A DNA stretch of 64,000 bases from positions 2,852,001 through 2,916,000 of the forward strand of contig NZ_CP107954.1 in the NCBI RefSeq assembly GCF_036067295.1. Reading direction: 5' to 3'. Every line of letters begins with the position of its first letter. Position 1 is the first letter of the stretch. This document shows positions 16,968-25,789 of the stretch, piece after piece. The notes under the pieces were generated by a model that was given only the letters and a program-made list of their open reading frames with translations, had not been told where the DNA came from and searched no databases. Both the position numbers and the translations under genes were made by a program. This DNA comes from Kribbella sp. NBC_00382. Its GTDB lineage: Bacteria > Actinomycetota > Actinomycetes > Propionibacteriales > Kribbellaceae.

Positions 16968-17830
16968 ACGCGACTAGCGTCGACGAGGAGTTCAACCCGT
17001 CGGTGCATGTGTACGAACCGCACAAGGTAGGCCTACCGCCCCTCCGCCCGTACTTCAAGGCGCTGTGGGAGCGGCGGGAGTTCGCGGCCGAGATGTCGCG
17101 GACCGGCATCCGCGCGGCCAACACGAACACTTTCTTCGGCCAGGTGTGGCTGGTTCTGAACCCGCTGCTGCTGGCCGCTGTGTATTACCTGCTGGTGGAC
17201 ATCATCGCGGGCGGTGCCGCCAAGGACGACGCCGGTGCGCGTTTCGCTCATATGTGTGGTGGATTGTTCGTCTTCTACTACTTCTCCAGCGCGATGCTGT
17301 CGGGCGCGGCCAGCGTCGTCGGCGGCGGCAAGCTCTTGATGAACATGTCGTTCCCGCGGATGCTGCTGCCGCTGGCCGCGCTGCGGACCTCGTTCTTCCG
17401 GTTCCTGCCGACGATGGTCGTGTACCTCGGCATCCACCTGGTCACCCGGCAGAAGTGGCACTGGGCGATGTTGCTGGCGCCGGTCTTCCTGATCTGCCTG
17501 ACCGTCTTCGCGGCCGGCATGGGGATGATCTTCGGCGCGCTGCAGGTGTACTTCCGCGACACCACCAGCTTCCTGCCGTACTTCGTCCGGATCTGGCTCT
17601 ACCTGTCGCCCGTGCTCTGGTACGCCGACCAGGCCCCGGCCAAGTTCAAGGGCTTCATCCAGTACAACCCGCTCTACTCGCTGATCGGTGGCTGGACCGA
17701 CCTGCTGGTCCGGGGCGACGTCCCGGAGCTGAAGATGTGGCTCGGCGCCGTCTTCTGGGCCGTCGTGGCCGGTGTGATCGGCTCGTTGTTCTTCATGTCG
17801 AGGGAGCGTGAGTTCGTTGTCCGTCTCTGA
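16964..17830 (+). CDS. ABC-2 type polysaccharide exporter, permease subunit
   Basis: A 288-residue membrane protein of the Wzm/TagG/KpsM class, which moves lipid-linked polysaccharide across the membrane. There are six hydrophobic segments after a cytoplasmic N-terminus: 'QVWLVLNPLLLAAVYYLLVD' is typical of the ABC-2 membrane domain, 'GLFVFYYFSSAMLSGA' is the second helix, and 'YLSPVLWYADQAPAKFKGFI' then 'QYNPLYSLIGGWTDLLV' is the conserved C-terminal half (SP-x-x-W, NP-x). It is the first gene of the export pair, followed by the ATPase with a 23-base overlap. Together they export the glycan built by the downstream enzymes. Confidence 0.92.
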   Translation: MNATSVDEEFNPSVHVYEPHKVGLPPLRPYFKALWERREFAAEMSRTGIRAANTNTFFGQVWLVLNPLLLAAVYYLLVDIIAGGAAKDDAGARFAHMCGGLFVFYYFSSAMLSGAASVVGGGKLLMNMSFPRMLLPLAALRTSFFRFLPTMVVYLGIHLVTRQKWHWAMLLAPVFLICLTVFAAGMGMIFGALQVYFRDTTSFLPYFVRIWLYLSPVLWYADQAPAKFKGFIQYNPLYSLIGGWTDLLVRGDVPELKMWLGAVFWAVVAGVIGSLFFMSREREFVVRL

Positions 17831-18632
17831 GGCCGAGAAGAAGTCGATGCAGAACAAAGATCTGGGTCCGGCCGTCAAGGTCCAGGACGTCTCCATCACC
17901 TACCGGACCACGTTCGAGCGGGTGCCGACCTTCAAGAGCGCCCTGGTCCGGCTGGGCCGCGGCGAGCGCGCGGTGCGCGAGGTCAAGGCTGTCCAGAACG
18001 TCTCCTTCGACGTCGACCACGGCACCACGATCGGCATCATCGGCGCGAACGGCGCCGGCAAGTCGACGCTGATGCGTTCGCTGGCCGGCATCCTGCCGCC
18101 GACCAGCGGCCGGATCGAGGTGCACGGCCGGGTCAGCACGCTGCTGTCGCTGGGCGTCGGCTTCAACGCCGCGCTGTCCGGCAAGGAGAACGTCGTGCTC
18201 GGCGGTCTGGCGGCCGGTCTGAGCCGCAAGGCGATCCAGGAGCGGTACGAGGCGATCGCCGCGTTCGCCGAACTGGGCGACTTCATGGAGATGCCGATGC
18301 GGACGTACTCGTCCGGCATGTTCAGCCGGCTCGCGTTCTCGGTCGCCGTGCACATGGACCCCGACATCCTGCTGATCGACGAGGCCCTGTCGGCCGGTGA
18401 CGCCTCCTTCAAGCAGAAGGCGGCCGACAAGATGAAGGAACTCGTCACCAACAGCCGGACGATGTTCCTGGTCAGCCACGCGATGAGCAGCGTCCGCGAC
18501 CTGTGCAACGACGCCATCTGGCTCGACCACGGCAAGCTGATGATGCGCGGTACCCCCGACGAAGTGATCGCCGAGTACACGAAGTTCCTGCAGGTCAGCG
18601 CGAAGAGCGCTGCCACCCTCGAGGACTTCTGA
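17808..18632 (+). CDS. ABC-type polysaccharide exporter, ATP-binding subunit
   Basis: A 274-residue ATPase of the Wzt/TagH class. 'VSITYRTTFERVPTFKSALV' opens the fold, Walker A is GANGAGKS in 'TIGIIGANGAGKSTLMR', 'GVGFNAALSGKENVVLGGLA' contains the family-typical N-G-x-L-S-G-x-E-N-like stretch, the signature is 'YSSGMFSRLAFSVA', and Walker B is 'ILLIDEAL'. The protein ends soon after the nucleotide-binding domain, so it lacks the C-terminal glycan-binding domain of E. coli O9a-type Wzt; export should not depend on a chain-terminating modification read by that domain. GTG 17808 is used; ATG 17847 is an alternative start. Confidence 0.93.
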   Translation: MSSLSVSEAEKKSMQNKDLGPAVKVQDVSITYRTTFERVPTFKSALVRLGRGERAVREVKAVQNVSFDVDHGTTIGIIGANGAGKSTLMRSLAGILPPTSGRIEVHGRVSTLLSLGVGFNAALSGKENVVLGGLAAGLSRKAIQERYEAIAAFAELGDFMEMPMRTYSSGMFSRLAFSVAVHMDPDILLIDEALSAGDASFKQKAADKMKELVTNSRTMFLVSHAMSSVRDLCNDAIWLDHGKLMMRGTPDEVIAEYTKFLQVSAKSAATLEDF

Positions 18633-18634
18633 CG

Positions 18635-19729
18635 ATGCGATCCACCCCCGTGCCGGACGTGGGCATCATCACGTCCGGCCACGACGTCGCCGACGCGCGG
18701 CTGCACAAGATCACCGCAGCCCTGCAGAAGCGCGGTCTGAACGTCGAGTTGTGGGGTCTCGGCGACCCGGCCGGGGGACCGGCCGGCGCCGTCGTGCACG
18801 CCGGCGACCGGGGCAGCCTCGTCCAGCGGCTGGCCCGGACCGCCGTACTGCCCTGGCGCACCAGCGCCAAGGTGGTCGTCACGGTTGATCCGGACATGAT
18901 CCCGGTCACCCGGCTCGTCACGAAGCTGCGCCGCCGGAAGATGGTGGCCGACGTGCACGAGGACTACGGCCGGTTGCTCCGCGACCGGGCCTGGGCGAGA
19001 GGGCCGGTGGGGCTGCCAGCCCGGCTGATGGTGGCCCTGAGCACCCGGCTGGCCGCCGGAGCCGACCTCACCGTCGTCGCTGATTCCCACCTCTCGCCCC
19101 ACCAGGCCAAGCACCGGATGGTTGTCACCAACCAGCCGGTCGCGGCTTTTCTGGCCCCGGCACCGCCCGCCGGTGAGCCCCGGGTGGTCTACGTCGGCGA
19201 CCTGCGGGTGAGCCGTGGGCTGTTCGACATGGTCGACACCATCGCCGCCGCACCGGGCTGGTCGCTGGACCTGATCGGTCCGGTCGCCGGCGCCGATCGC
19301 GACGAGCTGGAACGCCGGATCGCCCAGCCCGACGTCGACGGCCGGATCCGGTTGCACGGACGCCAGCCACCGGCCGAAGCCTGGCGGATCGCCGAGGGAG
19401 CCTGGGCCAGCCTCGCGCTGCTCCAGCCGACCCCGGCGTTCATCGAGGCGATGCCGTCCAAGATCTACGAGTACCTCGCGAGCGGGCTGCCGGTGGTCTC
19501 CACCAGGCTGCCGCGGCAGACGAGGATCATCGAGGAATCCGGCGGTGGTGTGCTGATCGACACCGTCGCCGAGGCCGCGGAGACGTTGCGCCGTTGGTCC
19601 GGTGACCCGGGTGAGCTGGAGAAGCTGCGCGACTGCGCACTCCAGTGGGCCGCCGACCACCTGCCGTCGACGACCCCGTACGACGAAATGGCTGACGCCA
19701 TCCAAGACCTGCTGCGAGGAAGTGCATGA
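18635..19729 (+). CDS. Glycosyltransferase, GT4-like
   Basis: A 364-residue GT-B fold protein. The N-terminus 'VGIITSGHDVADARLHKITA' binds the acceptor side; 'MVADVHEDYGRLLRD' is typical of GT4 enzymes. The donor-binding half starts 'RVVYVGDLRVSRGLFDMVDT' and holds the conserved E-x7-E-like motif in 'FIEAMPSKIYEYLASGLPVV'. It transfers a sugar from a nucleotide donor during repeat-unit assembly; neither donor nor acceptor can be read. The ATG at 18635 is two bases after the exporter ATPase. The next gene overlaps by four bases (ATGA). Confidence 0.85.
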   Translation: MRSTPVPDVGIITSGHDVADARLHKITAALQKRGLNVELWGLGDPAGGPAGAVVHAGDRGSLVQRLARTAVLPWRTSAKVVVTVDPDMIPVTRLVTKLRRRKMVADVHEDYGRLLRDRAWARGPVGLPARLMVALSTRLAAGADLTVVADSHLSPHQAKHRMVVTNQPVAAFLAPAPPAGEPRVVYVGDLRVSRGLFDMVDTIAAAPGWSLDLIGPVAGADRDELERRIAQPDVDGRIRLHGRQPPAEAWRIAEGAWASLALLQPTPAFIEAMPSKIYEYLASGLPVVSTRLPRQTRIIEESGGGVLIDTVAEAAETLRRWSGDPGELEKLRDCALQWAADHLPSTTPYDEMADAIQDLLRGSA

Positions 19730-21051
19730 ACCAGGCCCGCCCACACATGCTGTACGTCTGCTGGGGCTACCCGCCCTGCCGAGGCGGCGGCGTCTACCGC
19801 GCGCTCGCGACGGCGAACCGGTTCGCCGAGCAAGGCTGGAAAGTCACCGTGCTGACCGCGGACAAGGAGACGTTCCACCGCTTCACCGGCGCCGACCTGA
19901 CGCTGGAGGAGCGGATCCACCCCGACATCGAGATCGTCCGGGTGCCGTTCGAGTGGCCGATCCTCGAGGCCGACCTGCGCAAGTGGACCAAGTCCCGGGC
20001 GCAGAACCCGAAGCTGTGGAGCAAGTGGCGCACCCGGCGCGACCAGATCCCCTTCCCTGAAACGGGTTACGGCCCGTGGCGGAGCACGATCGAGAAGGCC
20101 GCCGAGCAGATCCACCAGGCGAACAAGGTCGATCTGACCGTCGCCACCGCGAACCCGCACGTGACGTTCGCCGCGGCGTACGACCTGTTCAAGAAGTTCG
20201 ATGTGCCGTACGTGATGGACTACCGCGACGCGTGGCTGCTGGACGTCTTCAGCGGTGACCGCCTGCACGAGCCGAACAGCCGCGCCGCCCGCTGGGAGCG
20301 CAAGCTGGTCAAGGACGCCCAGGAGGTCTGGTTCGTCAACGACCCGATCCTGGACTGGCACAAGGACCTCTACCCCGAGCACGCCGGCAAGATGCACACG
20401 GTCGCGAACGGCTTCGATCCCGACCTGGTGCCGTCGACGCAGGACCGCGGCGCGGTGACCGATCGCCCGCTGGTCTTCGGCTACGTCGGCACGGTCTCGC
20501 CGAAGGTGCCGCTCGGCGACTTCGTCAAGGGCTGGCAGCTGGCCAAGCAGCAGTCCGACGAACTGCGCGACGCCAAGGTGAAGATCCACGGCTATCTCGG
20601 GTACTACGCGCAGCCGCGGGCCGACATGCTCGCGATCATCAACAACGCCGCCGACGACCAGGTCAGCTACGAGGGCCCGGTCGGCAAGGCGGAGATCGCC
20701 AAGGCGTACGACGAGTTCGACGTCCAGCTGCTGATGCTGGGCAAGGGCCGGTACGTCACCAGCGGCAAGGTCTTCGAGTACCTGGCCACCGGGTTGCCGA
20801 TCGTCTCGGTGCACGACCCGATGAACGCGGCGTCCGACGTACTGCGGGGGCATCCGCTGTGGTTCCCGGTGAAGGATGTGGCGGACACGCAGACGATCGC
20901 GGACGCCCTGATCGAGGCGGCTCACGCGGCGCGTACCGCCGACGAAGGCATTCGGGCGAAGGCAAGGGAGTTCGGCGCGAGCTACCGGCGCGACCTGCAG
21001 CTGGACCCGCGGATCAAGGCACTGGGCGAGCGCGTTGGGGCGGTGGTCTGA
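19726..21051 (+). CDS. Glycosyltransferase, GT4 family
   Basis: A 441-residue GT-B glycosyltransferase. 'YVCWGYPPCRGGGVYRALAT' is the N-terminal glycine-rich acceptor loop, 'PYVMDYRDAWLLDVF' is characteristic of one GT4 subgroup, 'VFGYVGTVSPKVPLGDFVKG' begins the donor domain, and 'RYVTSGKVFEYLATGLPIVS' is the donor nucleotide-sugar site. It has no signal peptide and should act at the cytoplasmic membrane face. ATG 19726 overlaps the previous stop. A one-base gap separates it from the next gene. Confidence 0.88.
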   Translation: MNQARPHMLYVCWGYPPCRGGGVYRALATANRFAEQGWKVTVLTADKETFHRFTGADLTLEERIHPDIEIVRVPFEWPILEADLRKWTKSRAQNPKLWSKWRTRRDQIPFPETGYGPWRSTIEKAAEQIHQANKVDLTVATANPHVTFAAAYDLFKKFDVPYVMDYRDAWLLDVFSGDRLHEPNSRAARWERKLVKDAQEVWFVNDPILDWHKDLYPEHAGKMHTVANGFDPDLVPSTQDRGAVTDRPLVFGYVGTVSPKVPLGDFVKGWQLAKQQSDELRDAKVKIHGYLGYYAQPRADMLAIINNAADDQVSYEGPVGKAEIAKAYDEFDVQLLMLGKGRYVTSGKVFEYLATGLPIVSVHDPMNAASDVLRGHPLWFPVKDVADTQTIADALIEAAHAARTADEGIRAKAREFGASYRRDLQLDPRIKALGERVGAVV

Positions 21052-21052
21052 C

Positions 21053-21826
21053 ATGAAGGTCGTACTCCTGAGCACCCGGCGGCTTCCTCCGTCGTACTTC
21101 GACACCGTCCGCGCCGACCTGGGCAGCCCGGAAAACCTGGACCTCGACGTGGTCGCCTGGGTCCCGCCCTCCGGCCCCGTAGACGGCCTGGTCAAAAGCT
21201 TCACCCTCGTCGGCCCCGGCCGCATGCCCGTCGCAGTCGTCCCGCCGGCCGAGCCGGTCGAAGACGCAGCTGAAGCAGACGAGATCCCAGTCGCAGTCTC
21301 CGAGTCCGCCAAGGCACCTGCTCCCGAAGCGGTCGTTGACGAGACCGCAGTCGAGTCCAGCGATACCGAAGCCGACGAGGTAGCCGAGGCGACTGAGGGA
21401 GCCGTGGCCGCCGAGGCCGAGGCGATCAACGAGCCGAAGCCCACTCCGGTAGCACCCAAGCCGGCTGCGAAGCCGCGGCCTACTGGGGCCAAGCGGGTTG
21501 TGAAGGCGGCGCAATGGCGGGCGCGGAAGTTGCGGCGGGCCGGCGGGAAGATGTTGCCTTCGGCAATTAAGAAGTCCGGGCCGGTGAAGAAGCTGACCCA
21601 GAACCGCAAGGCCGACAACCTCGCGAAGACGTACTGGAGCAGGGTGAACACCCGCGCCGACGTGATGACCACCATCGCGCAGGCCGACGTGATCATCGCC
21701 CTCGACGGTGGATCGGTCTGGGCCGGCTGGCAGATCGGCCAGCGCCGGACCGAGACCCCGGTGGTACTCGGCCTCCCGGCAGCCCGCCGCGAGCTCGACC
21801 GCCTGGTCGGTGCGGGACAGGAGTGA
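21053..21826 (+). CDS. Unknown protein with an acidic linker and a basic segment, inside the polysaccharide operon
   Basis: A 257-residue protein I do not recognise. Residues 1-60 (KVVLLSTRRLPPSYFDTVRA) look like the first beta-alpha unit of a Rossmann or GT-B domain. About 62-125 is a Glu/Ala/Val/Pro-rich acidic stretch, about 126-190 is Lys/Arg-rich (AKRVVKAAQWRARKLRRAG), and the C-terminus (AQADVIIALDGGSVWAGWQI) again looks like a Rossmann strand. The layout suggests a GT-B-like core whose middle has been replaced by a charged insertion. The ATG at 21053 follows the previous stop by one base; the next gene starts four bases after the end. It is probably an accessory or scaffold protein for glycan assembly, by context only. 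Confidence 0.8.
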   Translation: MKVVLLSTRRLPPSYFDTVRADLGSPENLDLDVVAWVPPSGPVDGLVKSFTLVGPGRMPVAVVPPAEPVEDAAEADEIPVAVSESAKAPAPEAVVDETAVESSDTEADEVAEATEGAVAAEAEAINEPKPTPVAPKPAAKPRPTGAKRVVKAAQWRARKLRRAGGKMLPSAIKKSGPVKKLTQNRKADNLAKTYWSRVNTRADVMTTIAQADVIIALDGGSVWAGWQIGQRRTETPVVLGLPAARRELDRLVGAGQE

Positions 21827-21830
21827 CCAG

Positions 21831-23051
21831 ATGCCGGACCGGGCTGGTGGAGTGGGAACGCAGATGACATCTGCGCGAACTCTTCGTGACCACCTGCCGA
21901 CGCCGATTGCCAGGACCGCGGGTGCGGTCCGGCGACGGCTGAAGGGGCTGCGGTACAGCTACGCGCAGCTACCGGAGTTTCCGCAGGTGGCCGACACCCC
22001 GGTCCGGTTGTTCATCGGTCCGACCAACAGCGCGGGCCAGGGCTACGCCTGGGCACGCGCGGCGGACACCATCGAGGGCGTCTCAGCAGTCAGCTTCTCG
22101 GTGCACCGCAAGGGCCAGTTCCAGTTCAAGGACGACTACGGCGTACCGCTGAACTGGTTCGGTCAGTCGCGCTGGCAGCGAGCCCAGGAGAAGCACGTCC
22201 TGGGCTCGTACACGCATGTCCTGATGGAGTCGCTGCGCCCGCTGTTCGGCGCCCGCGGCCTGAAGGACGGCTTCACCGAGATCCAGCAACTGAAGGACGC
22301 CGGTATCAAGCCGGCCCTGCTCTTCCACGGCTCCGACATCCGCCTCCCGAGCCGTCACGCCAAGCGTGAGCGCTGGTCCCCGTTCATCCCGGGTGACCCG
22401 CTGACCGACCGCCTGGAGGCGCAAGCAGCACGGTTCGCCGAGCTGGTTGAGGCAGCGGACGTACCGGTCTTCGTTTCCACGGTCGACCTGCTGGACGACG
22501 TACCGCAGGCGCAGTGGCTGCCCGTGGCGATCGACCCGGCGCCGTGGGCCCAAGCGGCTAGACCACTCTTCTCTACCGACCGGCCGGTTGTCGCGCACGT
22601 CCCGTCGAGCGCGCAGCTCAAGGGCAGCGACGTGATCGACGAGGTGCTGACCGGGCTCGCGGACAGCGGCCTGGTCGAGTACCGGCGGATCAGCGGCGTC
22701 ACCCACGGTCAGATGCCGGCCGTGATCGGTGACGCCGACATCGTCGTCGACCAGCTCCGGATCGGCCTGTACGGCGTCGCCGCGGCCGAGGCGCTGGCGG
22801 CCGGACGTTTGGTTGTTTCTTACGTCGGTTCGGCGGTACGCGATCAAGTGCGTAGTCTGACTGGGCGCGAGGTGCCGATCGTCGAGGCGGATCCTGATTC
22901 GCTCGGCGGTGTGATCACCGACCTGCTCTCCGACCGTACGGCGGCCGCCGAGCAGGCCACCGCGGGCCCCGCCTTCGTGGCGGAGCTGCACGACGGGCGG
23001 CGTTCCGCCCGTGCACTCACCGATTGGCTTGACCCGAAGGAGAGCTTGTGA
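21831..23051 (+). CDS. Glycosyltransferase-like protein, single-domain paralogue of the fusion at 29357-31969
   Basis: A 406-residue protein. 'VRLFIGPTNSAGQGYAWARA' near residue 60, 'GIKPALLFHGSDIRLPSRHA', 'VVAHVPSSAQLKGSDVIDEV' and 'DADIVVDQLRIGLYGVAAAE' recur with close matches in the C-terminal half of the 870-residue protein later in the operon. The last two blocks have the order of a GT-B donor domain (a glycine/serine/lysine loop, then the D-x-x-x-D-Q-x-x-x-G-x-Y-G site and ALAAGR), so a glycosyltransferase is the best guess. The N-terminal 'IGPTNSAGQ' motif is unlike standard GT4 enzymes. ATG 21831 is used; ATG 21864 is an alternative. The stop overlaps the next gene by four bases. Confidence 0.75.
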   Translation: MPDRAGGVGTQMTSARTLRDHLPTPIARTAGAVRRRLKGLRYSYAQLPEFPQVADTPVRLFIGPTNSAGQGYAWARAADTIEGVSAVSFSVHRKGQFQFKDDYGVPLNWFGQSRWQRAQEKHVLGSYTHVLMESLRPLFGARGLKDGFTEIQQLKDAGIKPALLFHGSDIRLPSRHAKRERWSPFIPGDPLTDRLEAQAARFAELVEAADVPVFVSTVDLLDDVPQAQWLPVAIDPAPWAQAARPLFSTDRPVVAHVPSSAQLKGSDVIDEVLTGLADSGLVEYRRISGVTHGQMPAVIGDADIVVDQLRIGLYGVAAAEALAAGRLVVSYVGSAVRDQVRSLTGREVPIVEADPDSLGGVITDLLSDRTAAAEQATAGPAFVAELHDGRRSARALTDWLDPKESL

Positions 23052-23659
23052 CGTCCCGGATCGCTGCGTCGGCAGATGTCGACGAGAGCGCGCAGATCGG
23101 CGACGGATCGTCCGTCTGGAACCTGTCCCAGATCCGCGAGAACGCGGTGCTGGGCAAGAACTGCATCATCGGCCGCGGCGCCTACATCGGCACCGGCGTG
23201 ACGATGGGTGACAACTGCAAGGTCCAGAACGACGCTCTGGTCTACGAGCCGGCCGTGCTCGAGGACGGCGTCTTCATCGGGCCCGCGGTCGTGCTCACCA
23301 ATGATCACTTCCCGCGCGCGATCAACCCGGACGGCACGCTGAAGAGCGCGTCCGACTGGGACGCCGTCGGTGTGACGCTGCGCACGGGCAGCGCCGTCGG
23401 CGCTCGTTCGGTCTGCGTGGCGCCGGTCACGATCGGCCGCTGGGCCACCGTCGCCGCGGGTGCGGTGGTCACCAAGGACGTGCCAGACTTCGCGCTGGTC
23501 GCGGGGGTCCCGGCCCGCCGGATCAAGTGGGTCGGCAAAGCAGGCGTTCCGTTGCAGGAGATCGGCAACGGCGACTGGAAGTGCCCGCAGACGGGCGAGA
23601 TGTACATCGAAACCGACGGGCGGCTCCGGCCGGCCGACGAAAACCAGGAGGAGAACTGA
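23048..23659 (+). CDS. wbpD: UDP-2-acetamido-3-amino-2,3-dideoxy-glucuronate N-acetyltransferase (WbpD/WlbB type)
   Basis: A 203-residue left-handed beta-helix acetyltransferase. Hexapeptide repeats run from 'AQIGDGSSVWNLSQIRENAV' through 'LGKNCIIGRGAYIGTGVTMG' to 'APVTIGRWATVAAGAVVTKD', and 'NDHFPRAINPDGTLKSASDW' is the family-specific loop after the conserved N-D-x-x-P. WbpD acetylates the C3 amine of UDP-GlcNAc(3NH2)A using acetyl-CoA. It is flanked by the matching aminotransferase and oxidoreductase, which supports the specific call over a generic acetyltransferase. GTG 23048 overlaps the preceding stop, and the stop overlaps the next ATG by one base. Confidence 0.85.
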   Translation: MTSRIAASADVDESAQIGDGSSVWNLSQIRENAVLGKNCIIGRGAYIGTGVTMGDNCKVQNDALVYEPAVLEDGVFIGPAVVLTNDHFPRAINPDGTLKSASDWDAVGVTLRTGSAVGARSVCVAPVTIGRWATVAAGAVVTKDVPDFALVAGVPARRIKWVGKAGVPLQEIGNGDWKCPQTGEMYIETDGRLRPADENQEEN

Positions 23660-24747
23660 TGGTGCAGCCGATTCCGGCCGCGAAGCCGATCATCGGGCAG
23701 GAGGAGCGGGAGGCAGTCGACCGTGTGATGCGCAGCGGAATGCTCGCCCAGGGTCCTGAGGTCGCTGCCTTCGAGCAGGAGTTCGGCGCAGCGCTGGTCT
23801 CCGGCCGGGCCTGCGTAGCGACGAACTCGGGCACCTCGGGTCTGCACCTGGGCCTGCTGGCCGCGGGCGTCGGTCCGGGCGACGAGGTCATCGTCCCGTC
23901 CTTCACCTTCGCCGCGACCGCGAACAGCGTCGCGCTGACCGGTGCCACCCCGGTGTTCGTCGACATCGAGCCGACGTACTTCTGCCTGGACCCGGCCGCG
24001 GTCGAGGCCGCGATCACTGAGAAGACCAAGGCCGTCATGCCGGTGCACCTGTTCGGGCACCCGGCCAACATGACCGCCCTGCAGGCGATCGCCGACAAGC
24101 ACGGCATCGCCATCTTCGAGGACGCCGCGCAGGCGCACGGCGCGACCTGGAACGGCGCCCCGGTGGGCACCTTCGGCGAGTTCGCCATGTTCTCCCTGTA
24201 CCCGACCAAGAACATGACGTCCGGTGAGGGCGGCATGAACTCGGTCGCGAACGCCGACCTCGAGCGCCGGATGCGGCTGTTCCGCAACCAGGGCATGCTC
24301 AAGCAGTACGAGAACGAGGTCGTCGGCCTGAACAACCGGATGACCGACCTGCACGCCGCCATCGGCCGCGTCCAGCTCACCAAGGTCGGCGGCTGGACCA
24401 AGCAGCGGCAGGAGAACGCGACCTTCCTGGACGCGAACCTGCAGGGTGTGACGGTCCCGACCGTCGCCGCCGAGGCGACGCACGTCTACCACCAGTACAC
24501 GATCCGGGTGACCGAGGACCGGGACGGCTTCGCCGACGCGCTCCGCAACGAGCACGGTGTCGGCTGCGGCGTCTACTACCCGATCCCGAACCACCGGCTC
24601 CCCTCGTTCAAGCGTGAGCTGGACCTGCCGGAGACCGAGAAGGCCGCCGCCGAGGTGCTCTCGCTGCCGGTCCACCCCTCGCTGTCCGAGGAAGACCTGA
24701 ACCGCATCGTCACCGCGGTCGCGACCGTCGCGAAGGCAGGTGCGTGA
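23659..24747 (+). CDS. wbpE: PLP-dependent sugar aminotransferase (WbpE/WlbC type, DegT/DnrJ/EryC1/StrS family)
   Basis: A 362-residue aminotransferase. 'VATNSGTSGLHLGLLAAGVG' is the PLP-phosphate loop, 'FEDAAQAHGATWNG' holds the PLP-ring aspartate, and 'FSLYPTKNMTSGEGGM' carries the Schiff-base lysine. In this pathway it transfers an amine from glutamate to the 3-keto group of the sugar made by the adjacent oxidoreductase. These two enzymes act as a coupled pair in Pseudomonas and Bordetella. The start ATG overlaps the wbpD stop by one base; one base separates it from the oxidoreductase gene. Confidence 0.88.
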   Translation: MVQPIPAAKPIIGQEEREAVDRVMRSGMLAQGPEVAAFEQEFGAALVSGRACVATNSGTSGLHLGLLAAGVGPGDEVIVPSFTFAATANSVALTGATPVFVDIEPTYFCLDPAAVEAAITEKTKAVMPVHLFGHPANMTALQAIADKHGIAIFEDAAQAHGATWNGAPVGTFGEFAMFSLYPTKNMTSGEGGMNSVANADLERRMRLFRNQGMLKQYENEVVGLNNRMTDLHAAIGRVQLTKVGGWTKQRQENATFLDANLQGVTVPTVAAEATHVYHQYTIRVTEDRDGFADALRNEHGVGCGVYYPIPNHRLPSFKRELDLPETEKAAAEVLSLPVHPSLSEEDLNRIVTAVATVAKAGA

Positions 24748-24748
24748 G

Positions 24749-25789
24749 ATGGCTAACCTCCGCGCCGGTCTGATCGGCCTGGGCATGATGGGCCGCCACC
24801 ACGCACGTGTACTGGGCTCGCTGGAAGGCGTCGACCTGGTCGCCGTCGCGGACCCGGGTGGCGACAAGCACGGCGTGGCCAACGGCCTGCCCGTGCACGA
24901 GAACGTCGAGCAGCTGATCGCCGCCGGCATCGACTACTGCATGGTCGCGGTGCCGACCCAGTACCACACCGAGATCGCCAAGGCGCTGGCCGAGGCCGGC
25001 GTGCACGCGATGATCGAGAAGCCGCTGGCCGGCTCCTCGTCCGAGGCCGCTGAGATCGCCAAGGCCTTCGAGGCCGCCGGCGTGATCGGCGCCGTCGGTC
25101 ACATCGAGCGGTACAACCCGGCGCTGCAGGCGCTGCGGGTCCGCCTCGAGGCCGGCGAGCTGGGCGACATCTACCAGATCACCACCCGCCGGCAGGGCCC
25201 GTTCCCGGCCCGGATCGCCGACGTCGGCGTGGTGCTCGACCTGGCCACCCACGACATCGACCTGACCGCCTGGGTGACCCAGTCGCCGTTCGCGTCGGTC
25301 TCGGCCCAGAGCGCGCACAAGTCCGGTCGCCAGTACGAGGACCTGATCGCCGTCACCGGCAAGCTGCAGGACGGCACCGTGACCAGCCACCTGGTCAACT
25401 GGCTGTCCCCGATGAAGGAGCGGCTGACCGTCGTCACCGGTGAGCGCGGCGCGTTCATCGCCGACACCCTGACGGCCGACCTGTCCTTCCACGCCAACGG
25501 CACCGTGCAGACCGCCTGGGACGACGTCGCGCACTTCCGCGGTGTCTCCGAGGGCGACATGATCCGCTACGCGATCGCCAAGCCCGAGCCGCTGAAGGCC
25601 GAGCACGAGGCGTTCCGGGACGCCATCCTGGGCAAGGAGACGGACATCGTCACCCTGCAGCAGGGTCTGGCCACCGTCGTCGTCGCCGAAGCCGTGATCC
25701 AGTCCGCCGCGGAAGACGGCAAGTCGGTCGCGCTGACCGATGCCGTCAACGGTGTCCTGGGCACGGACAACGCGGGAGCCGCGCAGTAA
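24749..25789 (+). CDS. wbpB: UDP-GlcNAcA 3-dehydrogenase (WbpB/WlbA type, Gfo/Idh/MocA family)
   Basis: A 346-residue NAD-dependent oxidoreductase. 'AGLIGLGMMGRHHARVLGSL' is the Rossmann G-x-G-x-x-G motif and 'HAMIEKPLAGSSSEAAEIA' contains the E-K-P signature of the family. 'DVGVVLDLATHDIDLTAWV' holds the catalytic Asp/His pair (D-x-x-x-H-D). In this pathway it oxidises the C3 hydroxyl of UDP-GlcNAcA, giving the keto substrate of the aminotransferase. ATG 24749 is preferred to GTG 24740. Its TAA overlaps the epimerase ATG by one base. Confidence 0.86.
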   Translation: MANLRAGLIGLGMMGRHHARVLGSLEGVDLVAVADPGGDKHGVANGLPVHENVEQLIAAGIDYCMVAVPTQYHTEIAKALAEAGVHAMIEKPLAGSSSEAAEIAKAFEAAGVIGAVGHIERYNPALQALRVRLEAGELGDIYQITTRRQGPFPARIADVGVVLDLATHDIDLTAWVTQSPFASVSAQSAHKSGRQYEDLIAVTGKLQDGTVTSHLVNWLSPMKERLTVVTGERGAFIADTLTADLSFHANGTVQTAWDDVAHFRGVSEGDMIRYAIAKPEPLKAEHEAFRDAILGKETDIVTLQQGLATVVVAEAVIQSAAEDGKSVALTDAVNGVLGTDNAGAAQ

